A stretch of 64,000 nucleotides of DNA from Klebsiella planticola ATCC 33531 (GTDB taxonomy: Bacteria; Pseudomonadota; Gammaproteobacteria; Enterobacterales; Enterobacteriaceae): NCBI RefSeq assembly GCF_000735435.1, contig NZ_JMPP01000046.1, positions 1 through 64,000 of the forward strand, given 5' to 3'. Positions within the stretch are counted from its first letter, which is position 1; every line of letters begins with the position of its first letter. Positions 21,159 through 31,504 of this stretch are shown one piece after another. The notes beneath the pieces were generated by a model, which was given only the letters and a program-made list of their open reading frames with translations, searched no databases and was not told where the DNA came from. A program made the translations under genes and the position numbers.

Positions 21159-21590
21159 ATGGATAACCGCCAGCTTACCTTTTCCCATTTGCTGTATCTC
21201 ACGGCCCACCACTGGCGGCTGGCGGTCAATCGCCGCCTGAAAGACCTCGGAATGAGTCAGGCCAGCTGGGTCGCGGTGGCGGCCATTGCCCGCAACGCCG
21301 AGCCGCTGTCGCAAATTGAGCTGGCCCAGGAACTCGGCGTGGAAAGCGCCACCATCGTTCCACTGGTCAATCGCCTTGTCGGGCTGGGGCTGGTCGAGCG
21401 GGTTATCACCGAGCGCGATAAACGCAAACGGCTGCTGGTCGCCACCGAGAAGGGGCTTGAGGTCTATCAACAGGTCAAAACCGTGGCCGACGCCCTGCGC
21501 GAAGAGATCCTCAGTTCCATCAGCGCCGAGGAGCGCGAGCACACTCAGCGGGTGCTGGAAAAACTGCTGCGCGAGCTGGAGAAAAAATAA
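21159..21590 (+). CDS. MarR-family transcriptional regulator of an efflux operon
   Basis: A 143-residue winged-helix protein from the ATG at 21159. The recognition region is LSQIELAQELGVESATIVPLVNRLV, followed by the wing LGLVERVITERDKRKRLLVAT with the conserved DKR motif. The N-terminal FSHLLYLTAHHWRLAVNRRL helix is typical of the dimer interface. Its stop overlaps the start of the MFS gene (TAATG), so the two are translationally coupled. By analogy with EmrR and SlyA-like regulators it should repress its own operon until a phenolic or lipophilic ligand binds. A 12-bp perfect dyad lies 33 bp upstream of the start. Confidence 0.88.
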   Translation: MDNRQLTFSHLLYLTAHHWRLAVNRRLKDLGMSQASWVAVAAIARNAEPLSQIELAQELGVESATIVPLVNRLVGLGLVERVITERDKRKRLLVATEKGLEVYQQVKTVADALREEILSSISAEEREHTQRVLEKLLRELEKK

Positions 21591-23242
21591 TGCCGCGCCG
21601 CGAGAGTAATCCCTATCGCCCTCATGACTGGGCGCCGCATGAGAAACCCGCGCTGCTCGGCTCGCCGTCCACGCCGATTCACAGTCCTCCGAAACGCATC
21701 GCCTATGGCATCGTCGGGCTGCTGGTGTGCCTGACCGGCGCGCTGGGTAATGCGGTCGTGACCGCCAACCTGCAAAACCTGCAGGGGACCTTTGCCGCAT
21801 GGTCCACCGAAATCGCCTGGCTGCCCGCAGTGTACGTGATGACCAACGTGTCGATTAACCTGCTGCTGGTGAAATTCCGCCAGCAGTTTGGCCTGCGCGC
21901 CTTTACCGAAGGCTTCCTCGTGCTCTATGTGCTGGTGACCTTTTTCCACCTCTTCGTCAACGATCTCAGCTCGGCGATGATGGTCCGCGCCGCCCACGGC
22001 ATGGTGGCGGCAGCGCTCAGTTCTTTGGGTATCTATTATCAGGTGCAGGCGTGGCCCGCTCGCCATCGTTTGAAAGCGTTGACGATTGGTATTACCGGCT
22101 CTTCTCTGGCGATCCCCATTGCCCGCCTGTTCTCCACCGAACTGTTACAGCTTGACGAATGGCGCGGACTCTACTTCTTCGAACTGGGGCTGGCGCTGAT
22201 CTCCCTTGCCTGCGTTATCGTGCTCAAACTGCCGCCCAGCGATCGGAAAAAGGTGTTCGAGAAAAAGGATTTCATTACCTTCATGTTGCTGGCGCCTGGG
22301 ATGGCGCTGGTCTGCGCGGTCCTGTCGCTTGGCCGTCTCGACTGGTGGTTTGAAGCCCCGTGGATTGGCTGGTCGCTGGCGGGCGCGGTGGTGTTAATTG
22401 TCTCGGCCATTGTTTTTGAGCACAACCGCAGCAACCCGCTGCTCAATACGCATTGGCTTTCCAGCGGCAGTATCCTGCGCCTGGGGTTGATTATGCTGCT
22501 TATTCGCATCGTCCTGGCGGAGCAAAATACCGGGGTTATCGGCTGGCTACAGTATGCGGGGCTGCAAAACGAACAGATGGGCACCCTGGCCTGGTCGATT
22601 TTCGCCGGCATCCTCAGCGGGATTGTCGCCAGCTGTCTGACCCTCAATCCGCAGCGGCTCTACTGGCCGATCGCCACCGCGCTGGCCTGCATTATGATAG
22701 CCTCGCTGCTCGACAGTCAGTCCACCATCCTGACTCGCCCGGAGCAGCTGATGTTCAGCCAGTTCTTACTCGGCTTCGGCAGCGCCTTTTTCCTCGCTCC
22801 GGCGATGCTCGCCGGGATCGGCGGCGTCATTGCCGACCCGCGCAACCTGGTCAGTTTTTCGGTGCTGTTTGGCATGAGCCAGAATATCGGCGGCCTGCTG
22901 GGTTCGGCTATTCTCGGCACCTTCCAGACCTGGCGTGAGAAGTTCCACTCCAGTCAGTTGGCCGATCAGCTCACCACCCTGAACCCGTTAATTACCGAGC
23001 GCCTGCAGCAGTACAGCCAGCTGTACCAAAGCCAGATTGGCGACAGCACCCTGCTGAACGTGCAGGCCAGCACGCTACTGCAAAACGCCGCGACGCTGCA
23101 GGCCAATATTCTTGCCTACAATGACACCTATCTTCTGACCGCGGCGATTTCCGCCGGGACGCTGATCTGGGTGTTCTGGCGGTTGATAAGACTGCGTGTT
23201 ACCGCCCGTATCGCGCTGAAACGCGCGACGGGCAGCAAATAA
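21590..23242 (+). CDS. MFS efflux pump, DHA2/EmrB-like
   Basis: A 550-residue transporter with a cytoplasmic N-terminal tail of about 35 residues (HDWAPHEKPALLGSPSTP) and about 14 hydrophobic segments, in line with drug:H+ antiporters of the EmrB group. Family features include TANLQNLQGTFAAWSTEIAWLPAVYVMTN in the first helices and a long periplasmic loop before the last helix (about residues 440-510). With the following membrane-fusion and outer-membrane genes it would form a tripartite pump carrying its own channel instead of relying on TolC. The substrate is unknown. Its ATG overlaps the marR stop. Confidence 0.85.
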   Translation: MPRRESNPYRPHDWAPHEKPALLGSPSTPIHSPPKRIAYGIVGLLVCLTGALGNAVVTANLQNLQGTFAAWSTEIAWLPAVYVMTNVSINLLLVKFRQQFGLRAFTEGFLVLYVLVTFFHLFVNDLSSAMMVRAAHGMVAAALSSLGIYYQVQAWPARHRLKALTIGITGSSLAIPIARLFSTELLQLDEWRGLYFFELGLALISLACVIVLKLPPSDRKKVFEKKDFITFMLLAPGMALVCAVLSLGRLDWWFEAPWIGWSLAGAVVLIVSAIVFEHNRSNPLLNTHWLSSGSILRLGLIMLLIRIVLAEQNTGVIGWLQYAGLQNEQMGTLAWSIFAGILSGIVASCLTLNPQRLYWPIATALACIMIASLLDSQSTILTRPEQLMFSQFLLGFGSAFFLAPAMLAGIGGVIADPRNLVSFSVLFGMSQNIGGLLGSAILGTFQTWREKFHSSQLADQLTTLNPLITERLQQYSQLYQSQIGDSTLLNVQASTLLQNAATLQANILAYNDTYLLTAAISAGTLIWVFWRLIRLRVTARIALKRATGSK

Positions 23243-23270
23243 CATTGATAATTTTTACTCTGGAGTCGTT

Positions 23271-24356
23271 ATGAGTCAGCAGGATGCGGCCAGGCAACAG
23301 GCCAACACCCGCAATAATATCCGCGTGGTATCTATTTTTACCGCCGCCGCCATCGGCCTTATCGGCGTACTGGCGATTTTGTACGCCTGGCAACTGCCGC
23401 CGTTTACCCGGCACAGTCAGTTCACCGATAACGCCTATGTGCGCGGACAGACCACCTTTATCAGTCCGCAGGTCAGTGGCTATGTCACCGCCGTCAACGT
23501 GCAGGATTTTGATAATGTCAAACCGGGACAGGTGCTGTTCCAGATTGATGACCGTATCTATAAACAGCGCGTTCACCAGGCGCAGGCGACGCTGGCGATG
23601 AAACAGGCGGCGCTGAAAAATAACCTGCAGCAGCGCAAAAGTGCCGAGGCGGTCATTCAGCGTAACGAAGCGGCGCTGCAAAACGCCCGCGCGCAGAACC
23701 AGAAAAACCAGGCGGATTTAAAACGCGTGCAGGATTTGACCGCCGACGGTTCACTGTCCATTCGCGAACGCGATTCTGCCCGGGCCAGCGCGGCGCAAGG
23801 TTCCGCCGATATCGAACAGGCAAAAGCAACGCTGGAAATGTCGCGCCAGGATCTGCAATCAACCATCGTAAACCGCGATGCGCTGGCCGCCGACGTCGCC
23901 AGCGCCGGCGCGGCGCTGGAGCTGGCGGAAATCGATCTGAACAACACGCGCATTGTCGCCCCCACCGCCGGTCAGCTCGGACAAATATCCGTGCGCCTCG
24001 GCGCCTACGTTAGCGCCGGTACCCACTTAACCTCGCTGGTGCCGCCGCAGCATTGGGTGATCGCCAATATGAAAGAGACCCAGCTGGCACAAATTCGCAT
24101 CGGCCAGCCCACCACCTTTAGCGTTGATGCGCTGAACGGTGAAACATTCAGCGGTACCGTACAGAGCATCTCGCCGGCGACCGGCGTTGAGTTCAGCGCC
24201 ATCTCCCCGGATAACGCCACCGGCAACTTCGTCAAAATCGCCCAGCGCATTCCGGTACGCATTGCCGTGAATGACGGACAGAAGAACAGTTCGCGACTGC
24301 GCCCGGGAATGTCGGTGCAGGTCACCATCGATACACGCGAGGGAGCGCAGCCATGA
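23271..24356 (+). CDS. HlyD/EmrA-family membrane fusion protein
   Basis: 361 residues. A short cytoplasmic N-terminus is followed by one transmembrane helix (about residues 19-42) and a periplasmic adaptor: FTDNAYVRGQTTFISPQVSGYV (first lipoyl half), a long alpha-helical hairpin rich in Ala/Gln (about residues 95-215), then LNNTRIVAPTAGQLGQISVRLGAYV and a beta-barrel domain. It links the inner-membrane MFS pump to the outer-membrane channel. The gene sits 28 bp after the pump gene and overlaps the next gene by 4 bp (ATGA). Confidence 0.88.
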   Translation: MSQQDAARQQANTRNNIRVVSIFTAAAIGLIGVLAILYAWQLPPFTRHSQFTDNAYVRGQTTFISPQVSGYVTAVNVQDFDNVKPGQVLFQIDDRIYKQRVHQAQATLAMKQAALKNNLQQRKSAEAVIQRNEAALQNARAQNQKNQADLKRVQDLTADGSLSIRERDSARASAAQGSADIEQAKATLEMSRQDLQSTIVNRDALAADVASAGAALELAEIDLNNTRIVAPTAGQLGQISVRLGAYVSAGTHLTSLVPPQHWVIANMKETQLAQIRIGQPTTFSVDALNGETFSGTVQSISPATGVEFSAISPDNATGNFVKIAQRIPVRIAVNDGQKNSSRLRPGMSVQVTIDTREGAQP

Positions 24357-25732
24357 TCCGCCCGCTGACTCTCGCGCTGGCCCTGGTCCTGATCGGCTGT
24401 CAATCGGCGGACGTTCAGCGGGCCGGGCCGTCATTACAGATTCCGGCCGCCTGGCGTGCCGCTGTCGGGCCGACCAGCCCGGTGGAAGGCGTATGGTGGC
24501 GCAACTTTCACGACAGCCAGCTCAATCGCTATGTCGACCAGGCGCTACGCTACAACAGCGATGTCCTGATCGCCCGTGAACGGGTCAATGAGTATCAGGC
24601 CCGGGCCTACGCCGCCGACAGCACCCTCTTTCCAGCGCTGGATGCCTCATTGACCGGCTCCCGCGCGCGGGCGCAGTCCGCCGCAACCGGCCTGCCCGTG
24701 CACAGCACGGTCTACAAAGGCGGATTAACCGCCAGCTATGATGTGGATATCTGGGGCGCCAACCGCAGCGCGGCCAGCGCCGCGCAGGCGAGTCTGGAGG
24801 CGCAAAAAGCCGCCGCCGCCGCCGCCGATCTCACCGTCGCCACTTCGGTGGCCGCGGGGTATCTGACGCTGCTCTCGCTGGATGAACAGCTGCGGGTCAC
24901 CCGGCAGACGCTGAAATCGCGCCAGGACGCGTACAACCTGGCTAAACGTCAGTTTGAGACCGGCTATACTTCGCGCCTGGAGCTGATGCAGGCAGATTCC
25001 GAACTGCGTTCAACGCGCTCGCAGATCCCGCCGCTTCAGCATCAGATAGCTCAGCAAGAGAACGCCCTGAGCGTCCTGACCGGCAGCAACCCTGGCAGCA
25101 TTCAGCGTCAGGATTTCGCCCGACTGACGCCGCTCGCACTGCCGTCCCAGCTGCCCTCCACGCTGCTGAACCGCCGTCCGGATATCGTTCAGGCCCAGCG
25201 GCAGCTGATTGCCGCCGATGCCACGCTCGCCTCATCGCAGGCGCAGCTCCTGCCGTCGATCAATTTGACCGCCACCGGTAGCCTGCAGGATCGGACGCTG
25301 CCGGACCTGCTCGATAACCCGCTGCGGCTGTGGAGCCTTGGCGGCAGTATTCTCGCCCCGTTGCTCAACCGCCAGGCGCTCAATGCGCAGGTGGATGTGT
25401 CGATGGCGCAGCGCAACCAGGCGCTGTACGGTTACGAGAAGACGGTGCGCGGCGCGTTTCAGGAAGTGAATGACAGTCTTGATGCCATCGCCCGCTATGG
25501 CGAGCAGTTAAATGAACTCCTCAGTCAACAGGAGGTGGCGCAGGAAACCTTGCGCATTGCGCAGAATCGCTACCGTAACGGTTACTCCTCCTATCTTGAC
25601 GTACTGGACGCCCAGCGCACGCTGTTCGCTACGCAGATTAGCGTTGTGCAGGTGAAAAACAATCTGCTGCTGGCGCAGGTGGACTTATACCGGTCGCTGG
25701 GAGGCGGCTGGTCTGACTCATCAGGGACGTAA
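24353..25732 (+). CDS. Outer-membrane efflux channel lipoprotein (NodT/OprM-like)
   Basis: 459 residues with a lipoprotein signal (ALALVLIGCQ, lipidated Cys about residue 16) and two repeats of the outer-membrane efflux fold: VEGVWWRNFHDSQLNRYVDQALRYNSDVLIARERV, YDVDIWGANRSAASAAQASLEAQKA and QTLKSRQDAYNLAKRQFETGYTSRLELMQAD in the first half, RPDIVQAQRQLIAADATLASSQAQLLPSINLT and YRNGYSSYLDVLDAQRTLF in the second. It completes the MFS/fusion-protein pump. It overlaps the fusion-protein gene by 4 bp and precedes the methyltransferase by 15 bp. Confidence 0.88.
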   Translation: MIRPLTLALALVLIGCQSADVQRAGPSLQIPAAWRAAVGPTSPVEGVWWRNFHDSQLNRYVDQALRYNSDVLIARERVNEYQARAYAADSTLFPALDASLTGSRARAQSAATGLPVHSTVYKGGLTASYDVDIWGANRSAASAAQASLEAQKAAAAAADLTVATSVAAGYLTLLSLDEQLRVTRQTLKSRQDAYNLAKRQFETGYTSRLELMQADSELRSTRSQIPPLQHQIAQQENALSVLTGSNPGSIQRQDFARLTPLALPSQLPSTLLNRRPDIVQAQRQLIAADATLASSQAQLLPSINLTATGSLQDRTLPDLLDNPLRLWSLGGSILAPLLNRQALNAQVDVSMAQRNQALYGYEKTVRGAFQEVNDSLDAIARYGEQLNELLSQQEVAQETLRIAQNRYRNGYSSYLDVLDAQRTLFATQISVVQVKNNLLLAQVDLYRSLGGGWSDSSGT

Positions 25733-25747
25733 CGCGGGAAATCGCCT

Positions 25748-26407
25748 ATGCAACAACAATGGTCTGCCGTAGACAGTTATCTGATTGATACTTTAATTCC
25801 CCACGATCCGCTGCTCAGCCAGGTGCTGGCGAACAATCAGCGCGCCGGGCTGCCCGCTTTTGACGTCGCCGCGAATCAGGGGCAGTTTCTGGCGCTGCTG
25901 GTGCGCATGGTGCGGGCGCAGCGGGTGCTGGAAATCGGTACCCTCGGCGGATACAGCACCATCTGGATGGCTCGTGAGCTGCCGGAAGATGGCGAGCTGC
26001 TGACCCTGGAGGCCGATCCGCACCATGCCGCGGTGGCCCGAGAAAATCTGCGCCTGGCAGGGGTCGATAAGCAGGTCACTCTGCGGGAAGGTCCGGCGCT
26101 GCAGACCCTCGAATCCCTCGGCGATCGCCCGCCTTTTGATCTGATTTTTATCGATGCCGACAAACCCAGTAACCCCGACTATTTACGCTGGGCCTTGCGC
26201 TATTCCCGAGCGGGAACATTGATTATCGGCGATAACGTGGTGCGCGACGGCGAGGTGGCGAACCCGCACAGCGAGGACGATCGCGTGCAGGGGGTACGAC
26301 GCTTTATCGAGATGATGGCCGACGATCCGCGCCTGACGGTCACGGCGCTGCAAACGGTAGGCAGTAAAGGTTGGGATGGGTTTACGCTGGCGTGGGTGAA
26401 CGGCTAG
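25748..26407 (+). CDS. SAM-dependent O-methyltransferase, class I (CCoAOMT/COMT-like)
   Basis: A 219-residue methyltransferase with the SAM-binding VLEIGTLGGYSTIWMA, the metal/substrate-site segment LIFIDADKPSNPDYLRWA and the second acidic GDNVVRDG, all typical of the cation-dependent catechol/caffeoyl-CoA O-methyltransferase family. It begins 15 bp after the efflux channel gene and is the last gene of the marR operon. The context suggests methylation of a phenolic compound handled by the pump, but no substrate is shown. Start ATG at 25748. Confidence 0.87.
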   Translation: MQQQWSAVDSYLIDTLIPHDPLLSQVLANNQRAGLPAFDVAANQGQFLALLVRMVRAQRVLEIGTLGGYSTIWMARELPEDGELLTLEADPHHAAVARENLRLAGVDKQVTLREGPALQTLESLGDRPPFDLIFIDADKPSNPDYLRWALRYSRAGTLIIGDNVVRDGEVANPHSEDDRVQGVRRFIEMMADDPRLTVTALQTVGSKGWDGFTLAWVNG

Positions 26408-26412
26408 TCATC

Positions 26413-26438
26413 CGCGCCGCTGCCCGGACAGCGGCGCG
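26413..26438 (+). terminator. Hairpin after the methyltransferase gene
   Basis: A perfect 10-bp GC-rich stem (CGCGCCGCTG/CAGCGGCGCG) with a 6-base loop lies 6 bp past the stop codon. There is no T-run, so efficiency is uncertain. Confidence 0.5.
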
Positions 26439-26516
26439 ACGCCGTTATCCGGGTAAGCAGGTCAAGCGATTGCTTAAACCCCGTCGCCCGCGCCAGCGGG
26501 AACGTCCGCAGCTTGC

Positions 26517-26540
26517 AAATCGTCGCTTACGCGACGATTT
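26517..26540. terminator. Palindrome enclosing the hrpA stop codon
   Basis: AAATCGTCGC and GCGACGATTT form a perfect 10-bp stem with loop TTAC; the loop on the minus strand reads GTAA and contains the hrpA stop. Only three T residues follow, so it is a weak terminator candidate or an mRNA 3'-end stabiliser. Confidence 0.4.
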
Positions 26541-29500
26541 GTTCCATAGCCTGCAGCACCCGCTTGTCGGAGATGGGATATGGCGTTCCGAGCTGCTGGG
26601 CGAAGAAGCTGACGCGCAGCTCCTCAATCATCCAGCGAATCTCCTGCACATCCGCATCCCCACGCCGCCCCGGCGGTAGCTTATTCAGCCACTGCTGCCA
26701 GGCCTGCTGGATGCTCTCCACTTTGAGCATCTGCGCCCGGTCGCGGTGCGGATCGATGGCCATTTTCTCCAGTCGTTTTTCAATCGCCTGCAGATAGCGC
26801 AGGGTATCCCCCAGTCGGCGGAAACCGTTGCCGGTCACGAAGCCGCGATAGACCAGCCCGCCCATCTGCGCCTTAATATCCGACAGCCCCAGCGCCATGC
26901 TCATGTCGACGCGCCCTTTCAACCGCTTATTGATGTTAAACACCGCGGTCAGAATCTGTTCGACCTGTTTGGCTATCTCCACCACCGTCTCATTCAGTTC
27001 GGCGCGCACCTTATCGTGCAGTTTCGCGAAATCCTCCTCGCTCCACACCGGGCCGCCCGCCTCATCGATAAGTTTATCGACGCCACAGGAGATACAGTCA
27101 TCAATCAGATCCAGCACTTTGCCATAAGGGTTAAAATAGAGCCCCAGCTTGGCTTTATTCGGCAGCTTCTCATGCAGATACTTAATCGGCGACGGGATAT
27201 TGAGCAGCAGCAGACGGCGCAGCCCCTGCCACATCGCCTGCTGCTGCTCCAGCGGATTATCAAACAGCTTAATCGCCACGCTGTCGCGTTCATCCACCAG
27301 CGCCGGCCAGGCTTTCACCTTATAGTTGCCGCGTTTTTGCTCGTAGCTCTCCGGCAGTTGACCGAAACTCCAGATATGCAGCCCGCTCTGCTCGATACCA
27401 TCGTCGGCAACGGCAGAAAGCGTCTCCTGCACTTTGCCCTTCAAGGCCTCTTTTAACTCCTGCAGCGAGCGCCCTTCCGCGAGCTTTTTGTTCTGGTCAT
27501 CCACCACCCGGAAGGTGATTTTCAGATGATCGGGCACCTGTTCCCACTGCCAGGCTTCGCGATCGATGGTCACGCCGCTCATTCGCCGCAGCTCGCGCTC
27601 CAGCGAATCCAGCAGCGGCAGCTCCAGCGGCGTCGCGCGGCCTAAAAACGCCTCGGCGTAGTTCGGCGCCGGCACGAAATTACGCCGCACCGGTTTTGGC
27701 AGCGATTTGATCAGCGCGATAATCAGCTCACGGCGCAGACCGGGAATCTGCCACTCGAATCCGGCCTCTTCGACCTGGTTGAGCAACGGCAGCGGAATAT
27801 GTACCGTTACCCCATCGGCATCAGCGCCCGGTTCAAACTGATAGGTCAACCGCAGCTTCAGGTTGCCCTGATGCCAGAAGTTCGGATAGTCCAGCTTGCT
27901 GACCTGCTCCGCCCCCTCTTTGATCAGCATACTCTTTTCAAAGTTGAGCAGATCCGGCGTGTCGCGGCTGGCCGCTTTCCACCACTTATCGAAGTGACGC
28001 GCGGAAATAACGTCATGGCTGATACGCTGGTCATAGAAATCGAACAGCGTATCGTCATCCACCAGAATGTCGCGGCGGCGCGATTTATGCTCCAGCTCTT
28101 CAATTTCCGTGCGCAGCCTGTTGTTGTCGCGGAAGAAGGCGTGACGCGTCTGCCAGTCCCCTTCCACCAGCGCATGGCGGATAAACAGCTCGCGGCACAA
28201 CGCCGGGTCTATCTGGCTATAGTTCACTTTGCGGGCGGCGACGATCGGCAGACCGTAGACGGTCACTTTCTCCGTCGCCATCACCGCCCCCTGCGCCCGC
28301 TCCCAGTGCGGTTCGCTGTATGACCGTTTAAGCAGGTGCTGCGCCACCGGTTCTATCCATTCCGGATCGATGCGGGCGGCAATCCGTCCCCACAGGCGGC
28401 TGGTCTCCACCAGTTCGGCGACCATCGTCCACTTCGGCGGTTTCTTGAACAAACCGGATCCCGGGAAGATAGAGAAACGCGCATTGCGCGCCCCGGTAAA
28501 CTCCTGCTTATCGTTATCTTTCATCCCGATGTGCGACAGCAGACCGGTCAGCAGCGCGGTATGGATTTCGCGATATTCCGCCGGCTCGCTGTTAATCGGC
28601 AGCCCCAGCTCTTTCACCACCTGGCGCAGCTGGGTGTAGATATCCTGCCATTCACGCACCCGCAGATAGTTGAGAAAATCGGTGCGGCACTGGCGACGGA
28701 ACTGGTTCGAGGAGAGCGCCTTTTGCTGCTCGCCGAGGTAGTTCCACAGGTTCACAAACGCCAGGAAGTCGGACTCTTTATCGTGGAAACGGCGATGTTT
28801 CTCATCAGAGGCCTGCTGCTTGTCCATCGGGCGCTCGCGCGGGTCCTGAATCGACAGCGCCGAGGTGATGATCATCGCCTCGCGCACGCAGCCGTGTTTT
28901 TGTGCTTCCAGCACCATCCGCGCCAGGCGCGGGTCAACCGGCAGCTGGCTGAGCTGGCGGCCCATCGGCGTCAGCTTATAGGCGGTCTGCTGCTCGTCGG
29001 TGGTAATCGCCCCCAGCTCCTCGAGCAGACGCACGCCGTCCTGGATATTGCGCTTATCCGGCGCTTCAACGAACGGGAACGCGGCAATATCACCGAGGCC
29101 CAGCGCGGTCATTTGCAGGATCACCGACGCCAGGTTAGTACGCAGAATTTCCGGGTCGGTAAATTCCGGGCGCGAGAGGAAATCGTCTTCCGAATAGAGA
29201 CGAATACAGATCCCTTCAGACACACGGCCGCAGCGGCCTTTACGCTGGTTAGCAGAGGCCTGAGAAACCGGCTCAATCGGCAGACGCTGCACCTTGGTAC
29301 GATAGCTATAGCGGCTGATGCGCGCGGTACCGGGATCGATAACGTACTTAATGCCCGGAACGGTCAACGAGGTTTCGGCGACGTTGGTCGCCAGCACGAT
29401 CCGCCGCCCGCTGTGGGACTGGAAGACGCGGTTCTGTTCGCTGTTCGACAGCCGCGCATACAGCGGCAGGACTTCGGTATGGCGCAGATTGAGCTTATTG

Positions 29501-30429
29501 AGCGCATCGGCGGTATCGCGAATTTCGCGCTCGCCGCTCATAAAGATCAGGATATCGCCGGGACTTTCACGTCCCAGTTCATCAACGGCATCGAAGATCG
29601 CCTGCAGCTGATCGCGTTCGGTATCGTCGGCATCTTCAACGATTGGCCGGTAGCGCACTTCCACCGGGTAAGTTCGGCCGGACACTTCGATAATCGGCGC
29701 GTGGTTAAAGTGGCGCGAAAATCGTTCCGGGTCGATGGTTGCCGAGGTGATGATAATTTTCAGGTCCGGGCGACGCGGCAGCAGTTCCCGTAAATAGCCG
29801 AGCAGGAAGTCGATGTTCAGGCTACGTTCGTGCGCTTCATCGATGATGATGGTGTCGTACTGCATCAACAGCCGATCCTGCTGGATTTCCGCCAGCAGAA
29901 TACCGTCGGTCATCAGCTTGACCATGGTGTTGTCGCTAACGTGGTCGCTAAAACGGACTTTATAGCCGATGCAGCCGCCCGGTTCGCTTTGCAGCTCTTC
30001 GGCGATACGGTTGGCCACGGTGCGCGCCGCCAGACGACGCGGCTGCGTATGGCCAATTAGCCCCTTCACCCCGCGCCCCAGCTCCATGCAGATTTTCGGC
30101 AGCTGGGTGGTTTTACCGGAGCCGGTCTCCCCTGCCACGATAACCACCTGATGGTCGCGAACCGCCTGCAAAATCTCCTCTTTTTTCTGGCTGACCGGCA
30201 GATTTTCCGGGTAGGTAATCGTTGGGCGCGAGGCTTCACGCAGCAGGACTCTCCCTGCGGCTTGTTCGATCTCCTGCGCCATCTCCTGAAGAATAGCCTG
30301 CTGGGCTTCAGGATTTTTAACCTTCTTCACGCCATGCAGGCGACGGGAAAAGCGTGACTTATCACGCAGCATCAGGCCATCAAGCCGTTGGAATAGCTGA
30401 GAGAAGGTGAACTTTTGTTGTTCTGTCAT
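26527..30429 (-). CDS. hrpA: ATP-dependent RNA helicase HrpA
   Basis: 1300 residues from the ATG at 30429, the same length as E. coli HrpA and closely matching it end to end. The start MTEQQKFTFSQLFQRLDGLMLRD is chosen by that alignment; a 54-codon upstream extension is dropped. Helicase motifs are GETGSGKTTQLPK (Walker A, near residue 93), DEAHERS (Walker B), SATIDPERF (motif III), and SQASANQRKGRCGRVSEG (motif VI). The C-terminal half holds the winged-helix, ratchet, OB-fold and DUF3418 parts. DEAH/RHA helicases unwind RNA; E. coli HrpA acts in mRNA processing and rescue of collided ribosomes. It is divergent from azoR. Confidence 0.97.
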   Translation of the reverse strand: MTEQQKFTFSQLFQRLDGLMLRDKSRFSRRLHGVKKVKNPEAQQAILQEMAQEIEQAAGRVLLREASRPTITYPENLPVSQKKEEILQAVRDHQVVIVAGETGSGKTTQLPKICMELGRGVKGLIGHTQPRRLAARTVANRIAEELQSEPGGCIGYKVRFSDHVSDNTMVKLMTDGILLAEIQQDRLLMQYDTIIIDEAHERSLNIDFLLGYLRELLPRRPDLKIIITSATIDPERFSRHFNHAPIIEVSGRTYPVEVRYRPIVEDADDTERDQLQAIFDAVDELGRESPGDILIFMSGEREIRDTADALNKLNLRHTEVLPLYARLSNSEQNRVFQSHSGRRIVLATNVAETSLTVPGIKYVIDPGTARISRYSYRTKVQRLPIEPVSQASANQRKGRCGRVSEGICIRLYSEDDFLSRPEFTDPEILRTNLASVILQMTALGLGDIAAFPFVEAPDKRNIQDGVRLLEELGAITTDEQQTAYKLTPMGRQLSQLPVDPRLARMVLEAQKHGCVREAMIITSALSIQDPRERPMDKQQASDEKHRRFHDKESDFLAFVNLWNYLGEQQKALSSNQFRRQCRTDFLNYLRVREWQDIYTQLRQVVKELGLPINSEPAEYREIHTALLTGLLSHIGMKDNDKQEFTGARNARFSIFPGSGLFKKPPKWTMVAELVETSRLWGRIAARIDPEWIEPVAQHLLKRSYSEPHWERAQGAVMATEKVTVYGLPIVAARKVNYSQIDPALCRELFIRHALVEGDWQTRHAFFRDNNRLRTEIEELEHKSRRRDILVDDDTLFDFYDQRISHDVISARHFDKWWKAASRDTPDLLNFEKSMLIKEGAEQVSKLDYPNFWHQGNLKLRLTYQFEPGADADGVTVHIPLPLLNQVEEAGFEWQIPGLRRELIIALIKSLPKPVRRNFVPAPNYAEAFLGRATPLELPLLDSLERELRRMSGVTIDREAWQWEQVPDHLKITFRVVDDQNKKLAEGRSLQELKEALKGKVQETLSAVADDGIEQSGLHIWSFGQLPESYEQKRGNYKVKAWPALVDERDSVAIKLFDNPLEQQQAMWQGLRRLLLLNIPSPIKYLHEKLPNKAKLGLYFNPYGKVLDLIDDCISCGVDKLIDEAGGPVWSEEDFAKLHDKVRAELNETVVEIAKQVEQILTAVFNINKRLKGRVDMSMALGLSDIKAQMGGLVYRGFVTGNGFRRLGDTLRYLQAIEKRLEKMAIDPHRDRAQMLKVESIQQAWQQWLNKLPPGRRGDADVQEIRWMIEELRVSFFAQQLGTPYPISDKRVLQAMEQIVA

Positions 30430-30471
30430 AGCGTTATCGGGCAGTGCACTGCCGGGAAAAATCTCTTGTGA

Positions 30472-31236
<765 letters not shown>

Positions 31237-31242
31237 GATTTC

Positions 31243-31273
31243 CACTCCCACCGCCCGGTGGGAGTGTTTTTTT
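31243..31273 (+). terminator. Rho-independent terminator of azoR
   Basis: CACTCCCACC/GGTGGGAGTG (10-bp stem, 4-base loop) is followed directly by seven T residues, 7 bp after the azoR stop. Confidence 0.92.
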
Positions 31274-31504
31274 CGCCCTCTCCCCATTCCCCTTACGCAC
31301 CGCCTCGTAGAGCGCAGCTGAAGGCGTCTCCGACGAAAATGGCGCAAGCGCTGGAAAGCAGCGTGGATAGCATTAAAAGCCGGTAATCCAGGCGACGTAA
31401 CCCCATGGAACTTGCGGCAAAAGTGCTGGCGGCGATTCAGGCGCACCCGGCACTCTTTCGCGAGCGGGCTAAATATGAGGCCCCCGATGCCCGAGGGCTC
31501 TTGT

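Noticed and set aside
28336-29793. 485-codon frame antisense to hrpA
   Set aside because: Lies wholly inside hrpA, with skewed shadow composition.
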